Source: Hymenobacter sp. CRA2 (GTDB taxonomy: Bacteria; Bacteroidota; Bacteroidia; Cytophagales; Hymenobacteraceae). Taken from it: a DNA stretch of 64,000 nt. Made by a program: the position numbers and the translations under genes. Within the stretch, counting starts at the first letter, position 1, and the number at the start of each line of letters is the position of its first letter. The DNA is taken from positions 850,756-914,755 of the forward strand of contig NZ_MVBC01000001.1 in NCBI RefSeq assembly GCF_002007105.1. The letters run 5' to 3'. The notes beneath the pieces were generated by a model that was not told where the DNA came from, made no database searches, and was given only the letters and a program-made list of their open reading frames with translations. Below, one piece after another: positions 27,701-35,721 of this stretch.

Positions 27701-28420
27701 ATGACTACTCGCTTACTCCTGTTGTCGGCATTGCTGATCGGGGCCTACGCCCCGCTGCGGGCCCAATCCCTACAGTTCGGTGCCAAGGCTGGCCTGATGG
27801 GCAGCACTTACCAGCGCGAACCAACGGCCGAAAACGACCGGGGGCCCGGGCGTCTGGGGCCGACGGGCGGCGTATGGCTGCGGCAGCCGCTGAGCAGCCG
27901 TGTGGCCCTGCAAGCCGAGCTGCTGTACGAAGGCCGCGGGGCCCGCTACCAGTCGGAGGGGCCGCTAGGCTGGGAGGGCTCCCTGGGCTACTACGAGCAC
28001 GAGGAAAAAAGCCGGCTGCACTACCTCGCGGTGCCGTTGCTGGCGCGGGTGCGCGCAGGCAAGTGGTTTGCCGAAGCCGGGCCGCAGGCAAGCTACTTGC
28101 TGGCCGGGCGCAACAAGCTGCAAACCCGCGACTACGTGCGCAACAGCGGCGCTTACGCCTACCTGCCGTATTCGGCCACCGAGTCTACCGCCGACTTTCG
28201 CCGCTGGGAAATCGGCTACGCCGCCGGCCTGGGCCGGGAGCTGACGCGGGCGCTGAGCGTAGGCCTGCGCTTCAGCGGCGCCTTTAGCCCCGCATACCGC
28301 TCGCTGCCGTCGGTGCCCACCTACCCGTATGAGCGCGCCTACATCGACCATTACCGGCTCAGCAAAGCCCGCAACACCGGGCTGCAGCTGCAGGTGAGCT
28401 ATCAGTTAGGAGGAGTATAA
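27701..28420 (+). CDS. Outer-membrane beta-barrel protein (PorT/OMP_b-brl family-like)
   Basis: 239 residues with a signal peptide (MTTRLLLLSALLIGAYAPLRAQ). Mature opening LQFGAKAGLMGSTY is typical of the Bacteroidota outer-membrane barrel family, followed by alternating strands (RVALQAELLYEGRGARY, RLHYLAVPLLARVRAGKWFAEAGPQASYLLAG) and the C-terminal LQLQVSYQLGG. About eight strands. Lies between the two M13 genes, past a terminator, so it has its own promoter. Function unknown. Confidence 0.88.
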   Translation: MTTRLLLLSALLIGAYAPLRAQSLQFGAKAGLMGSTYQREPTAENDRGPGRLGPTGGVWLRQPLSSRVALQAELLYEGRGARYQSEGPLGWEGSLGYYEHEEKSRLHYLAVPLLARVRAGKWFAEAGPQASYLLAGRNKLQTRDYVRNSGAYAYLPYSATESTADFRRWEIGYAAGLGRELTRALSVGLRFSGAFSPAYRSLPSVPTYPYERAYIDHYRLSKARNTGLQLQVSYQLGGV

Positions 28421-28554
28421 AAAGCGAAGCGGCGGTTGGCGGGTGCGCAAGAAAGGCGGGAGAAAGTTGTGAATCCTTGGGCAGCGCGTGGCCTTTGATG
28501 CAGCTTTCGTAACTTCTCGGCTACTTTCTGAGCCTTACCACTGTTCGTTCTCCC

Positions 28555-30672
28555 ATGTCTACCAACAAGTACCTGCTGCTCGCGGCTGGCGCCCTGGCCG
28601 GCTTCCTGAGCAGCTGCGCCTCCAGCAGCTCCACCAGCAGTGCCGCCGCCACCGCGCCCACGGCAGCCACCGCTGCGCCCACCCAGGCCGAGCAGCCCAG
28701 CCAGCCCGGTGTCGGCCTTGATGTAACGGCCATCAATAAGTCCGCCTCGCCCTGCGACGACTTCTTCCAGTATGCCTCGGGCGCCTGGCTCAAGAGCACG
28801 CCCATTCCGGCCACCGAATCTACCTGGGGCTCGTGGAATACGCTCATCGACCAGAACAACGCCGTGCTGCGCCAGATTCTGAACGATGCGGCCGCCAACA
28901 AAACCGCCCAGAAGGGCTCCAACCTGCAGAAGGTGGGCGACTTCTACGCTACAGCCATGGACACAGTGGCCATCGAGCGGGCGGGCCTGAAGTATCTGCA
29001 GCCCGAACTGGCCCGCATCACGGCCATCAAGGACCTGAAAAGTCTGCAAAACGCCTTGGTGCGCCAGCAGCAGCTGCAAACGCGCTCGGTGTTCGGGGTA
29101 GGCGTCAACCAGGACCGCAAAATCAGCACGCAGTACGCGGTGTACCTCTCGCAGGGCGGCCTGACGCTGCCCGACCGCGACTACTACCTCAAGGACGACG
29201 CGCGCAGCAAGCAGATCCGCACGGCGTACACCACTTACTTGGTAAACACCTTCAAGCAGCTCGGCGACAACGAGGCCGCGGCCCAGAAAAACGCCGCCAC
29301 GGTGCTGCGCCTGGAAACGCGCTTCGCCAAGGCCTCGAAGGACCGCGTGGCCCTGCGCGACCCGTACGCCAACTACAACAAGATGACCGTGGCCGAGGCC
29401 AATCAGCAGTTTCCCAACCTGGGCGTGGCCTCCATGCTGCAACAGCTGGGGCTCGGCTCGGCCAAGGAAGTCATTGTGGGCCAGCCGGATTTCCTCAAGG
29501 ATGCCAGCGCCGCCCTAAAGACCGAGCCGCTGAACGACTGGAAAACCTACCTGCGCTGGCACGTGACGTCGTCGTTTGCCTCGGCCCTGCCCCAGGCCTA
29601 CGTCGATGAGTCGTTCCGCTTTCAGCAGGTGCTGAGCGGCGCCAAGCAGCAGCAGCCCCGTTGGAAGCGCATGCTGCGCGCTACTGACGCCAGCCTGGGC
29701 GAAGCCTTCGGCCAGCTGTACGTCGACAAGGCCTTCACGCCCGAAACCAAGGCCAAAGCCCTGGAAATGGTGGCCAATATTAAATCGGCCATGGCCGACC
29801 ACATCCAGCAGCTGCCCTGGATGAGCGCCGGCACCAAGCAGGAAGCCCTGAAAAAGCTGAACGCCTTCACGGTGAAAATCGGCTACCCCGACAAGTGGAA
29901 GGACTACTCCGCGCTGACGATTTCGCGCGAGTCGTACCTGCAGAACGTCATCAACGCCCGCCTGTGGGAAGCCAAGGACAACATCAGCCGCTACGGCAAG
30001 CCCATTGACCGCTCGGTGTGGGGCATGACGCCGCCCACCGTCAACGCCTACTACAACTCCTCGCTCAACGAAATCGTCTTCCCGGCCGGCATCATGCAGC
30101 CGCCGTTCTTCGACCCGAAGGCCGACGACGCGGTGAACTACGGCGGCATGGGCGCCGTCATCGGCCACGAAATCACCCACGGCTTCGACGACCGGGGCCG
30201 GCAGTCGGACGCCGAGGGCAACCTGCGCGACTGGTGGACCAAGGAAGACGCGGCGGAATTCACCAAGCGCGCTGACCTGGTAGGCGCCCAGTACTCGGCC
30301 TTCCAGCCGCTGGACTCGGTGTTTGTGAACGGCAAGCTGACCATGGGCGAAAACTTGGCCGACTTCGGCGGCACGGCCTTGGCCTACTCGGCCCTGCAAA
30401 AGCAGCTGCAGCGGAAGTACGGCAACAATCCCCGCCCGCGCTACGACGGCTTCACGCCCGAGCAGCGCTTCTTCCTGGCCTGGGCGCAGGTGTGGCGCAC
30501 CAGCGCCCGCCCCGAGTACATCCGCCAGCAGGTACTCACCGACCCTCACTCGCCGGCGCAGTACCGCACCAACGGCCCGCTGATGAACATGCCGGAGTTC
30601 TACCAGGCCTTCGGCTGCAAGCCCGGCGACAAGATGGTGCGCAACGACCAGCAGCGCGCTACCATCTGGTAA
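28555..30672 (+). CDS. M13 family metallopeptidase lipoprotein, copy 2
   Basis: 705 residues, the same length as copy 1. Leader MSTNKYLLLAAGALAGFLSSC with lipidated Cys near 21 and a Ser/Ala/Thr linker. Same domain order: CDDFFQYASGAWLKSTPIP, QGGLTLPDRDYYLKDDARSK, NAYYNSSLNEIVFPAG, zinc motif VIGHEITHGFDDRGRQ and GENLADFGG. Divergence from copy 1 is greatest near the N-terminus. Tandem duplication of an ancestral gene is the simplest origin. The pair may differ in peptide preference. A terminator follows at 30820. Confidence 0.96.
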   Translation: MSTNKYLLLAAGALAGFLSSCASSSSTSSAAATAPTAATAAPTQAEQPSQPGVGLDVTAINKSASPCDDFFQYASGAWLKSTPIPATESTWGSWNTLIDQNNAVLRQILNDAAANKTAQKGSNLQKVGDFYATAMDTVAIERAGLKYLQPELARITAIKDLKSLQNALVRQQQLQTRSVFGVGVNQDRKISTQYAVYLSQGGLTLPDRDYYLKDDARSKQIRTAYTTYLVNTFKQLGDNEAAAQKNAATVLRLETRFAKASKDRVALRDPYANYNKMTVAEANQQFPNLGVASMLQQLGLGSAKEVIVGQPDFLKDASAALKTEPLNDWKTYLRWHVTSSFASALPQAYVDESFRFQQVLSGAKQQQPRWKRMLRATDASLGEAFGQLYVDKAFTPETKAKALEMVANIKSAMADHIQQLPWMSAGTKQEALKKLNAFTVKIGYPDKWKDYSALTISRESYLQNVINARLWEAKDNISRYGKPIDRSVWGMTPPTVNAYYNSSLNEIVFPAGIMQPPFFDPKADDAVNYGGMGAVIGHEITHGFDDRGRQSDAEGNLRDWWTKEDAAEFTKRADLVGAQYSAFQPLDSVFVNGKLTMGENLADFGGTALAYSALQKQLQRKYGNNPRPRYDGFTPEQRFFLAWAQVWRTSARPEYIRQQVLTDPHSPAQYRTNGPLMNMPEFYQAFGCKPGDKMVRNDQQRATIW

Positions 30673-30682
30673 GCCTGCGGGC

Positions 30683-30739
30683 ATGAAACGTCTTCTGACC
30701 GCTGCTCTGCTGGTCCTGCTTGACGCCGAAGCCCATTAG
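30683..30739 (+). other. Eighteen-codon frame resembling a cut signal peptide
   Basis: ATG AAA CGT CTT then hydrophobic codons (MKRLLTAALLVLL) and a TAG after DAEAH. It looks like the leader of a secreted protein whose mature part is gone. It may also be chance. No similar mature coding sequence follows before the terminator at 30820. Confidence 0.25.
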
Positions 30740-30819
30740 CTAATCTGAAACTGATGGATCAGGTAGCGGGAGGATGGTGGCCCCTGACTGTTCGGCCTCG
30801 ATGACTTTTTTACTCCTTG

Positions 30820-30856
30820 AAAAAGGCGCTCTGCCCCGTGCAGGGCGCCTTTTTTG
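30820..30856 (+). terminator. Rho-independent terminator
   Basis: AAAAAGGCGCTCTGC and GCAGGGCGCCTTTTTT pair with one wobble around a short loop and end in T6, 148 bp after M13 copy 2. Confidence 0.88.
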
Positions 30857-30888
30857 GTTTAGCGTCAAAATATTTTACCCGCTGCGAA

Positions 30889-30930
30889 TACCTTTTTACG
30901 AAATGTTCGTAGTATTACGAAACAATCGTA
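30889..30930 (+). promoter_or_regulatory. Candidate promoter box and double BlaI-type operator
   Basis: TACCTTTT (30889-30896) resembles the -7 box. It is followed at once by two 15-bp dyads: TACGAAATGTTCGTA (30897-30911) and TACGAAACAATCGTA (30916-30930). Their centres are 19 bp apart, roughly two helical turns, and the blaI-like ATG is at 30941. BlaI/MecI/CopY repressors bind such TAC-n-GTA dyads upstream of their own genes, so autoregulation is the likely use. Confidence 0.75.
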
Positions 30931-30940
30931 GTTGCTGATT

Positions 30941-31309
30941 ATGGAACGATTAACCCAACCCGAAGAGGACGCCATGCAGGCCTTCTGGCAGCTGCCGGAT
31001 GGTGGCTTTGTAAAAGAGGTGCTGGAGCTGCTGCCCGAGCCGCGGCCGCCCTACACTACGCTGGCCTCTACGGTGCGCAACCTGGAGCGCAAGGGCTACC
31101 TGCGCAGCGAAAAGCTCGGCAACAGCTTCCGCTACACCCCGCTCATTCCGGCCGCCGAGTACCGCAAGAAGTTCCTGGGCACCTTCGTGGGCAGCTACTT
31201 CCGCGACTCTTATAAGGAGTTGGTTTCCTTCTTCGCCAAGGAGCAGAAAATCAGCGCCGACGAGCTGAAGGAGATTGTGCGCATGATTGAGAAAGGGCAG
31301 GAGGAATGA
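30941..31309 (+). CDS. blaI: BlaI/MecI/CopY family transcriptional repressor
   Basis: 122 residues from MERLTQPEEDAMQAFWQL. Winged helix-turn-helix: PPYTTLASTVRNLERKGYLRSEKLGNSFRYTPLI contains the recognition helix (TLASTVRNLERKGYL) and wing. The C-terminal helices (FVKELVSFFAKEQ-like region, ISADELKEIVRMIEK) form the dimer part in this family. The gene overlaps the M56 protease gene by 4 bp (ATGA), so translation is coupled. The repressor is expected to be cleaved or released when the M56 partner signals. Two dyad operators lie just upstream. Confidence 0.95.
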   Translation: MERLTQPEEDAMQAFWQLPDGGFVKEVLELLPEPRPPYTTLASTVRNLERKGYLRSEKLGNSFRYTPLIPAAEYRKKFLGTFVGSYFRDSYKELVSFFAKEQKISADELKEIVRMIEKGQEE

Positions 31310-32400
31310 GCACGCCGGATCTGCTGCTCTACCTGCTAAAGGTGAACGGCGCCTTGCTGCTGTTCTGCGGGGTGTACTACCTGGTGCTGCGCCGCCTGAC
31401 TTTCTTTCGCCTGAACCGGGCGTTGCTGCTCGCGGCGCTGCTGTGGGCGCCCATCTACCCGCTCATCGACGTAAGCCGGTGGTGGCAGCAGCCAGCCCCC
31501 GCCGAGCTGTTGCGCCTCGCTCCTGACTGGGCCGTTCTGGCTCCGGCAGCGGCGGCTACCCCGGCCGCCCTCGACGGGCTGCTGCTGGTGTACTGGTTGG
31601 GCGTGGTGGTGCTGGCGGTTCGGCTGGTGTTGCAACTCGGGTCGCTGTACCGGCTGCACTGCCGCTCGCGCCCGGCCACGTTTGGAGGGGTGCCGTTTCG
31701 GGCCGTGGCCGAGCCCATCTCGCCCTTTGCCTTCTGGCAGACGGTGTACCTGAACCCCGCGCAGCACCAGCAGGAGGAGCTGCCGGCCATCCTGTGCCAC
31801 GAGCGGGTGCACGTGCGCGAGTGGCACACCGTGGACGTACTGCTGGCCCAGCTGAGCCTGCTGTTTTACTGGTTCAACCCCGGGGTGTGGCTGCTGCGGC
31901 AGGCCCTGCACGAAAACCTGGAGTTCCAGACCGATTACCGCGTGCTCCAGTCGGGCATGCTCGACAGCAAAACCTACCAATACAGCTTACTGCGCCAGAA
32001 CGTTGGAACGCGCGCCAATGGCCTGGTCAGTCATTTTAATCTTCACCTTCTCAAAACCCGCATTGCCATGATGAACAAACCCCGCACCGCCGCCGCGCAG
32101 GCGGCCCGCTACCTGTTGCTGCTGCCGCTGGCTGGCCTGCTCGCCCTCGGGGGCTGCGACCGAAAAACCGAAACGGTAAAACCAGAGGCCCTGTACTACC
32201 TCGACGGGCAGCTTTCCTCGGCGGCGGCCGCCCAGCAGCTGGATTCGAAAAACATCGAAAGCATGAACGTGCTCAAGGGCGAAGCCGCCAACAAGGAGTT
32301 TGGCCCCGACGGCGCCGCTGGCGTCATTGTCATCACCACCAAGCAAAACGCTGCCTCGCCTGCCGTAGTCGAGTTCAACAAGCAGCACCGCATTCAATAA
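31306..32400 (+). CDS. M56 family (BlaR1-like) membrane metallopeptidase with TonB-plug-like C-terminus
   Basis: 364 residues. Transmembrane segments near 9-25, 34-52, 86-105 and about 265-283. Zinc motif HERVH (165-169) in ILCHERVHVREWHT on the cytoplasmic side, with a further membrane segment after it. There is no penicillin-binding sensor domain. After the last membrane segment and a lipobox-like GGCDRK, the tail reads NIESMNVLKGEAANKEFGPDGAAGVIVITTK, a segment like the plug start of TonB-dependent receptors. It would sense an envelope signal and inactivate the BlaI-type repressor encoded just upstream. Confidence 0.93.
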   Translation: MSTPDLLLYLLKVNGALLLFCGVYYLVLRRLTFFRLNRALLLAALLWAPIYPLIDVSRWWQQPAPAELLRLAPDWAVLAPAAAATPAALDGLLLVYWLGVVVLAVRLVLQLGSLYRLHCRSRPATFGGVPFRAVAEPISPFAFWQTVYLNPAQHQQEELPAILCHERVHVREWHTVDVLLAQLSLLFYWFNPGVWLLRQALHENLEFQTDYRVLQSGMLDSKTYQYSLLRQNVGTRANGLVSHFNLHLLKTRIAMMNKPRTAAAQAARYLLLLPLAGLLALGGCDRKTETVKPEALYYLDGQLSSAAAAQQLDSKNIESMNVLKGEAANKEFGPDGAAGVIVITTKQNAASPAVVEFNKQHRIQ

Positions 32401-32533
32401 GTAGCTCGCTGAGTAATTAGCCGCAGGCTGCCGCCCACCCGCTATTGCAGGGATACATTGGCGTGGGAATAAGTCGGGCTGCAGCCCTGCATACCCGTGC
32501 TGGATTTTTTCGGGTGCATATATTTTTACCATG

Positions 32534-32568
32534 AACAACAGCCCCTCAGTGCTGAGCGGGCTGTTGTT
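32534..32568. repeat. Inverted repeat AACAACAGCCC/GGGCTGTTGTT
   Basis: An 11-bp perfect arm pair with partly paired centre (TCAG/CTGA). No T-run in either direction, so terminator function is unsure. It is the only structure seen between the M56 gene and paralogue 4. Confidence 0.6.
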
Positions 32569-32669
32569 GGCGTAGTGCCCCGGCCGGCTCACAGGGCCTT
32601 GCGGAACACTTCCGCGCTGGCAGCCGTACCTTGAGGTGCCGTTTGTCAATTCCTGCTATTGCTTTGCGT

Positions 32670-33086
32670 ATGGTGTCACCCGTCGCGGTTACGGATTATT
32701 TACTGCTGCAGCACCGGGCCGACCTGGGCTTGGTGGCAGCACGCTGGACGCGGCCCGTCAACTCCTCGGAGCTACGGGCGGGCTACCAGGAGATGCTGCG
32801 CTACGCCGCGGGCTGCGACGCCTGCCGCCGTTGGCTGATCGATGCCCGCCGGCGGGTGCAGGTAGACTCGCGCGACGTACACTGGCTTACCGACGTGTTC
32901 TACCCCACGCTGCGCCAGCACCTGCACGACCACACGTACCTAGCCTTCCTCATCGGGCCGCACCAAATCGACCACGTGCGCGACGAAAGCCTGCCGCCGC
33001 TGCCGCACACCCACGGCGACTACTGTTCCGTGCATCAGTTTACCGACGAAGGCGAAGCCGTGCGCTGGCTGGTGGCGCAGCGCTGA
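32670..33086 (+). CDS. Small STAS-like protein, paralogue 4 of 5
   Basis: 138 residues from MVSPVAVTDYLLLQHRADLG. Soluble. Closest in the window to paralogue 2 (17301): RRWLIDARRRVQVDSRDVHWL, LRQHLHDHTYLAFLIGP, and the C-terminal FTDEGEAVRWLVAQR. The His/Cys content is higher than in the others (CDACRR, LPHTHGDYC), which may be chance. No partner gene. A CTTTGCGTA sequence directly before the ATG could be a weak -7 box. Function unknown. Confidence 0.8.
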   Translation: MVSPVAVTDYLLLQHRADLGLVAARWTRPVNSSELRAGYQEMLRYAAGCDACRRWLIDARRRVQVDSRDVHWLTDVFYPTLRQHLHDHTYLAFLIGPHQIDHVRDESLPPLPHTHGDYCSVHQFTDEGEAVRWLVAQR

Positions 33087-33234
33087 GTGCGCTTGCCCTC
33101 GTGGGCGAGGCCAGCCGCTGTTTTCGGTTTTGCTTACGATACCGCTGAACTAGTAAGGGCTCCACTGGTGTTATACCACCTGCACGGAACCATTCCGTGC
33201 CGTCACTACCCCCTAGCGCCCTTATTCCTGACTC

Positions 33235-33600
33235 ATGGCTCTTGCCCTTGATATTACGAGTCTGGACTTTCAGCAGGCACGCATCAAACAGGTTTTATTC
33301 AAATCCCGGCTGCGCTCCACCATCTATGGTGTCCGTGAGGCCAATACGGAGTTATTTGAGCGCCGCAGCAACCCCTTGGCCCAGTGGCTGGATGCCGTGG
33401 TGAAGCCCAAGTACGGCGCCCGCACCGAAGTTCGGCAAATCGACCGCGCCCTACAGCAGATGCTGGATGCCGGCCACGAGCTGGTGCGGCAGTACCAGCG
33501 CGGGCAGCTGGAAGAAGCCCGCACCGGGCTGGAGCAGGTAAACGCTTACGCCGACCGCATTGACGCGCTGCTGCTGAGTCTGGAGCAAAGCGTGGTGTAA
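33235..33600 (+). CDS. CZB-like helical domain protein, ligands partly missing
   Basis: 121 residues, all helical. QARIKQVLFKSRLRSTIYG, NPLAQWLDAVVKPKYG, and LDAGHELVRQYQRGQLEEARTGLEQVNAYADRIDALLLSLE resemble the chemoreceptor zinc-binding (CZB) fold, in which His, Cys (in C-x-L-G-K-W), His and His bind zinc. Here the first His is Gln, the Cys is Pro-Leu context (no Cys at all), and only the late His (GHELV) remains, so zinc binding is doubtful. CZB domains sense hypochlorite or zinc. Lies 61 bp upstream of PPK2 in the same direction. Confidence 0.65.
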   Translation: MALALDITSLDFQQARIKQVLFKSRLRSTIYGVREANTELFERRSNPLAQWLDAVVKPKYGARTEVRQIDRALQQMLDAGHELVRQYQRGQLEEARTGLEQVNAYADRIDALLLSLEQSVV

Positions 33601-33661
33601 CGCCCGCGGCAGCTATTTTGGCCTGGCCTGCGTAGAGCGGAAGCCATTCAGTTGCTTTGCC

Positions 33662-34426
33662 ATGGCTGCCGACTTCGACCTGACCCAGCTTACGACCCGC
33701 GCCCCGCAGGGCTTTCACAAGACCGAATCATTGCGCGAACTGAAGCGTATTCGGCAGGAGTTGATTGGCCTGCAGGAGCGCCTGTACGCCGAGAACCGCC
33801 GCAGCGTACTGCTGGTGCTGCAGGGCATGGATGCCAGCGGCAAGGATGGGCTGATCCGGACGGTATTCAGCGGCCTGAACCCGCAGGGCGTGGAGGTGCA
33901 CGCCTTCAAGGAGCCCACCAAGGAAGAGTTGGCTCACGACTTTTTGTGGCGCATCCACCAGCGTACCCCGCCCAAGGGCATGATTCACGTGTTCAACCGC
34001 TCCCACTACGAGGACGTGCTCATCACGCGCGTGACGGGGCTGACCAGCGACGTGGAGGCGCGGAGCCGCTTTGCCCGCATTAACGATTTCGAGAAGTTGC
34101 TGCAGCAGGCCGGCACCACGGTGCTGAAGTTTTACCTGCACGTATCGGAGCAAGAGCAACGGGAGCGGCTGCTGGAGCGCGTCAACGACCCGAGCAAGCA
34201 GTGGAAGTACGAGGCCGGCGACGAGGACAAGGCCAAGCAGTGGCCCGCGTACCGCCGGGTGTACGAGGACGCGTTCCGGCACTGCAGCCCCGACAGTTGT
34301 CCCTGGCACATTGTGCCGGCCGATCAAAACTGGTACAAGGCCTACGCCGTGGCCAAAACGCTACGCGATACGCTGGTGGAGATGAACCCACAGTTCCCAG
34401 CTTCCAAGCAGGAGCGGCCTGATTAA
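33662..34426 (+). CDS. ppk2: Polyphosphate kinase 2 family protein
   Basis: 254 residues, one PPK2 domain. Walker A GMDASGKDG (55-63), lid/Walker B region HVFNRSHYEDVL (109-120), and RINDFEKLL, VSEQEQRERLLERVNDPSKQWKYEAGD, WHIVPADQNWYKAYAVAKTL. Uses polyphosphate to phosphorylate nucleoside mono- or diphosphates. The N-terminal FHKTESLRELKRIRQELIGLQERL is typical. The exact class (ADP-, AMP- or dual-acting) cannot be fixed from these motifs alone. Cytoplasmic. Confidence 0.95.
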   Translation: MAADFDLTQLTTRAPQGFHKTESLRELKRIRQELIGLQERLYAENRRSVLLVLQGMDASGKDGLIRTVFSGLNPQGVEVHAFKEPTKEELAHDFLWRIHQRTPPKGMIHVFNRSHYEDVLITRVTGLTSDVEARSRFARINDFEKLLQQAGTTVLKFYLHVSEQEQRERLLERVNDPSKQWKYEAGDEDKAKQWPAYRRVYEDAFRHCSPDSCPWHIVPADQNWYKAYAVAKTLRDTLVEMNPQFPASKQERPD

Positions 34427-34493
34427 GGAGGCCGGTAGCAGTAAGGGGAGGGGCAAACATTTATATTGAGCCCTACATCTTTATCCGTTCCCT

Positions 34494-35450
34494 ATGCTGC
34501 TTTCCCGTTTTCGCTTACTCGCTTTGTGCTGCCTGCTGTGGTGCGGAGCCGCTGCTCCGCTCGCGGCGCAGAAACGCGCCACCACCGCCCTGACCAACGG
34601 CACTCCCTCCATTACCACCTCCGACGGTGTCAAGCTCTACGTGAAGGTCTCGGGCCAGGGTGTACCCTGCGTGTTTGTGCACGGCGGCCCGGGCGCAGGC
34701 AGCTACAGCTTCGAAGCCCTGGGCGGCCGCGGGCTGGAAAAAGACCTGCAGATGATTTACCTGGACCAGCGCGGTAGCGGCCAATCGGCCAGCGACCCAG
34801 CCGGCAACTACTCGCTGGAGCGGCAGGTGCAGGACCTGGAAGAGCTGCGCCAGCAGCTGAAGCTGGAACGCTGGGTGCTAATGTCGCACTCCTTCGGTGG
34901 CACCATTGCCACGCAGTACGCCGCCAAGCACCCCGAGCGCGTACAGGCCCTGATCCTGGTGAACAGCATCCTGAACCTACCGGCCACCATGGAAACCACC
35001 GCCACCTACGGCTACAGCCTGCTGCCCGCCGAAGGTCGCCCCCCGCTCGACCCGGCCATGCCATTGCCGCAGCGCTGGGGCATGGTGATGGGCCTGCTGG
35101 GCCAGCAGAAGCTCATGGGCAAGCTCATGTACGTGAGCGACACGGCGGCCGCCCGCGCCAGCCAGGTAGTGCGCTCGGTGCCGGCCAACCGTGACTTCGG
35201 GCAGGCCGTGTTCAAGCAGCCCGAGTACCTGCAGGACTTCACGCCCGCTTCGGCTTCCCTGCGGATGCCGGTGCTCGTCATCAGCGGCAAGGACGATTAC
35301 GTAACCGGCCCCGAGCACTACAAGTCCTTCCGCTTCCCCAACCAGCAAGTAGTGGTGCTGCCCGGCAAGCACTACCCCTTCCTCGAAAACCCCAGGGAGT
35401 TTCAGCAAGCCGTGGCAGCCTTCGTGCGCAAGCTGCCCCGCAAGGCGTAG
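34494..35450 (+). CDS. Secreted alpha/beta hydrolase, proline-iminopeptidase-like
   Basis: 318 residues with a signal peptide ending near residue 26 (CLLWCGAAAPLAAQ). HGGPG (63-67) forms the oxyanion hole, DQRGSGQS (91-98) is a prolyl-aminopeptidase hallmark, SHSFGG (131-136) carries nucleophile Ser133, VISGKDDYVTG the acid Asp, and PGKHYPFLENP the catalytic His. Family S33 enzymes remove N-terminal proline or hydrolyse esters; which applies here is open. Periplasmic. Terminator downstream. Confidence 0.94.
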   Translation: MLLSRFRLLALCCLLWCGAAAPLAAQKRATTALTNGTPSITTSDGVKLYVKVSGQGVPCVFVHGGPGAGSYSFEALGGRGLEKDLQMIYLDQRGSGQSASDPAGNYSLERQVQDLEELRQQLKLERWVLMSHSFGGTIATQYAAKHPERVQALILVNSILNLPATMETTATYGYSLLPAEGRPPLDPAMPLPQRWGMVMGLLGQQKLMGKLMYVSDTAAARASQVVRSVPANRDFGQAVFKQPEYLQDFTPASASLRMPVLVISGKDDYVTGPEHYKSFRFPNQQVVVLPGKHYPFLENPREFQQAVAAFVRKLPRKA

Positions 35451-35487
35451 CGCCCCACGCTCCCGGCCTGGCCTGAACACTTCCTCT

Positions 35488-35523
35488 GATGCCTTTCGCC
35501 TCCCCGGCGGAAGGCATTTTTTT
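35488..35523 (+). terminator. Rho-independent terminator
   Basis: ATGCCTTTCGCC, loop TCCCC, GGCGGAAGGCAT, then T7. Follows the alpha/beta hydrolase gene by 38 bp. Confidence 0.9.
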
Positions 35524-35721
35524 GCTTCAAATGCGGCGTGAAAACGGCCCGGAGGCCAGGAAGGGAATAGCGGTAATGCGTTGGCTATAAAAAGAATGCG
35601 GCGGCCCAGCGTGAAAAAGCCTGGTGCCGGGCGGCGGTTGCAGCATCCTGGCGCCCGGCCCTGCGTACCAAAGCCCATACTTCCGGCGCGGATAGGCGGC
35701 CGGAGGATCTGACTGCTTTAT

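Noticed and set aside
34182..35064. Minus-strand frames opposite PPK2 and the alpha/beta hydrolase
   Set aside because: Both plus-strand genes have complete catalytic motifs; the reverse frames have none.
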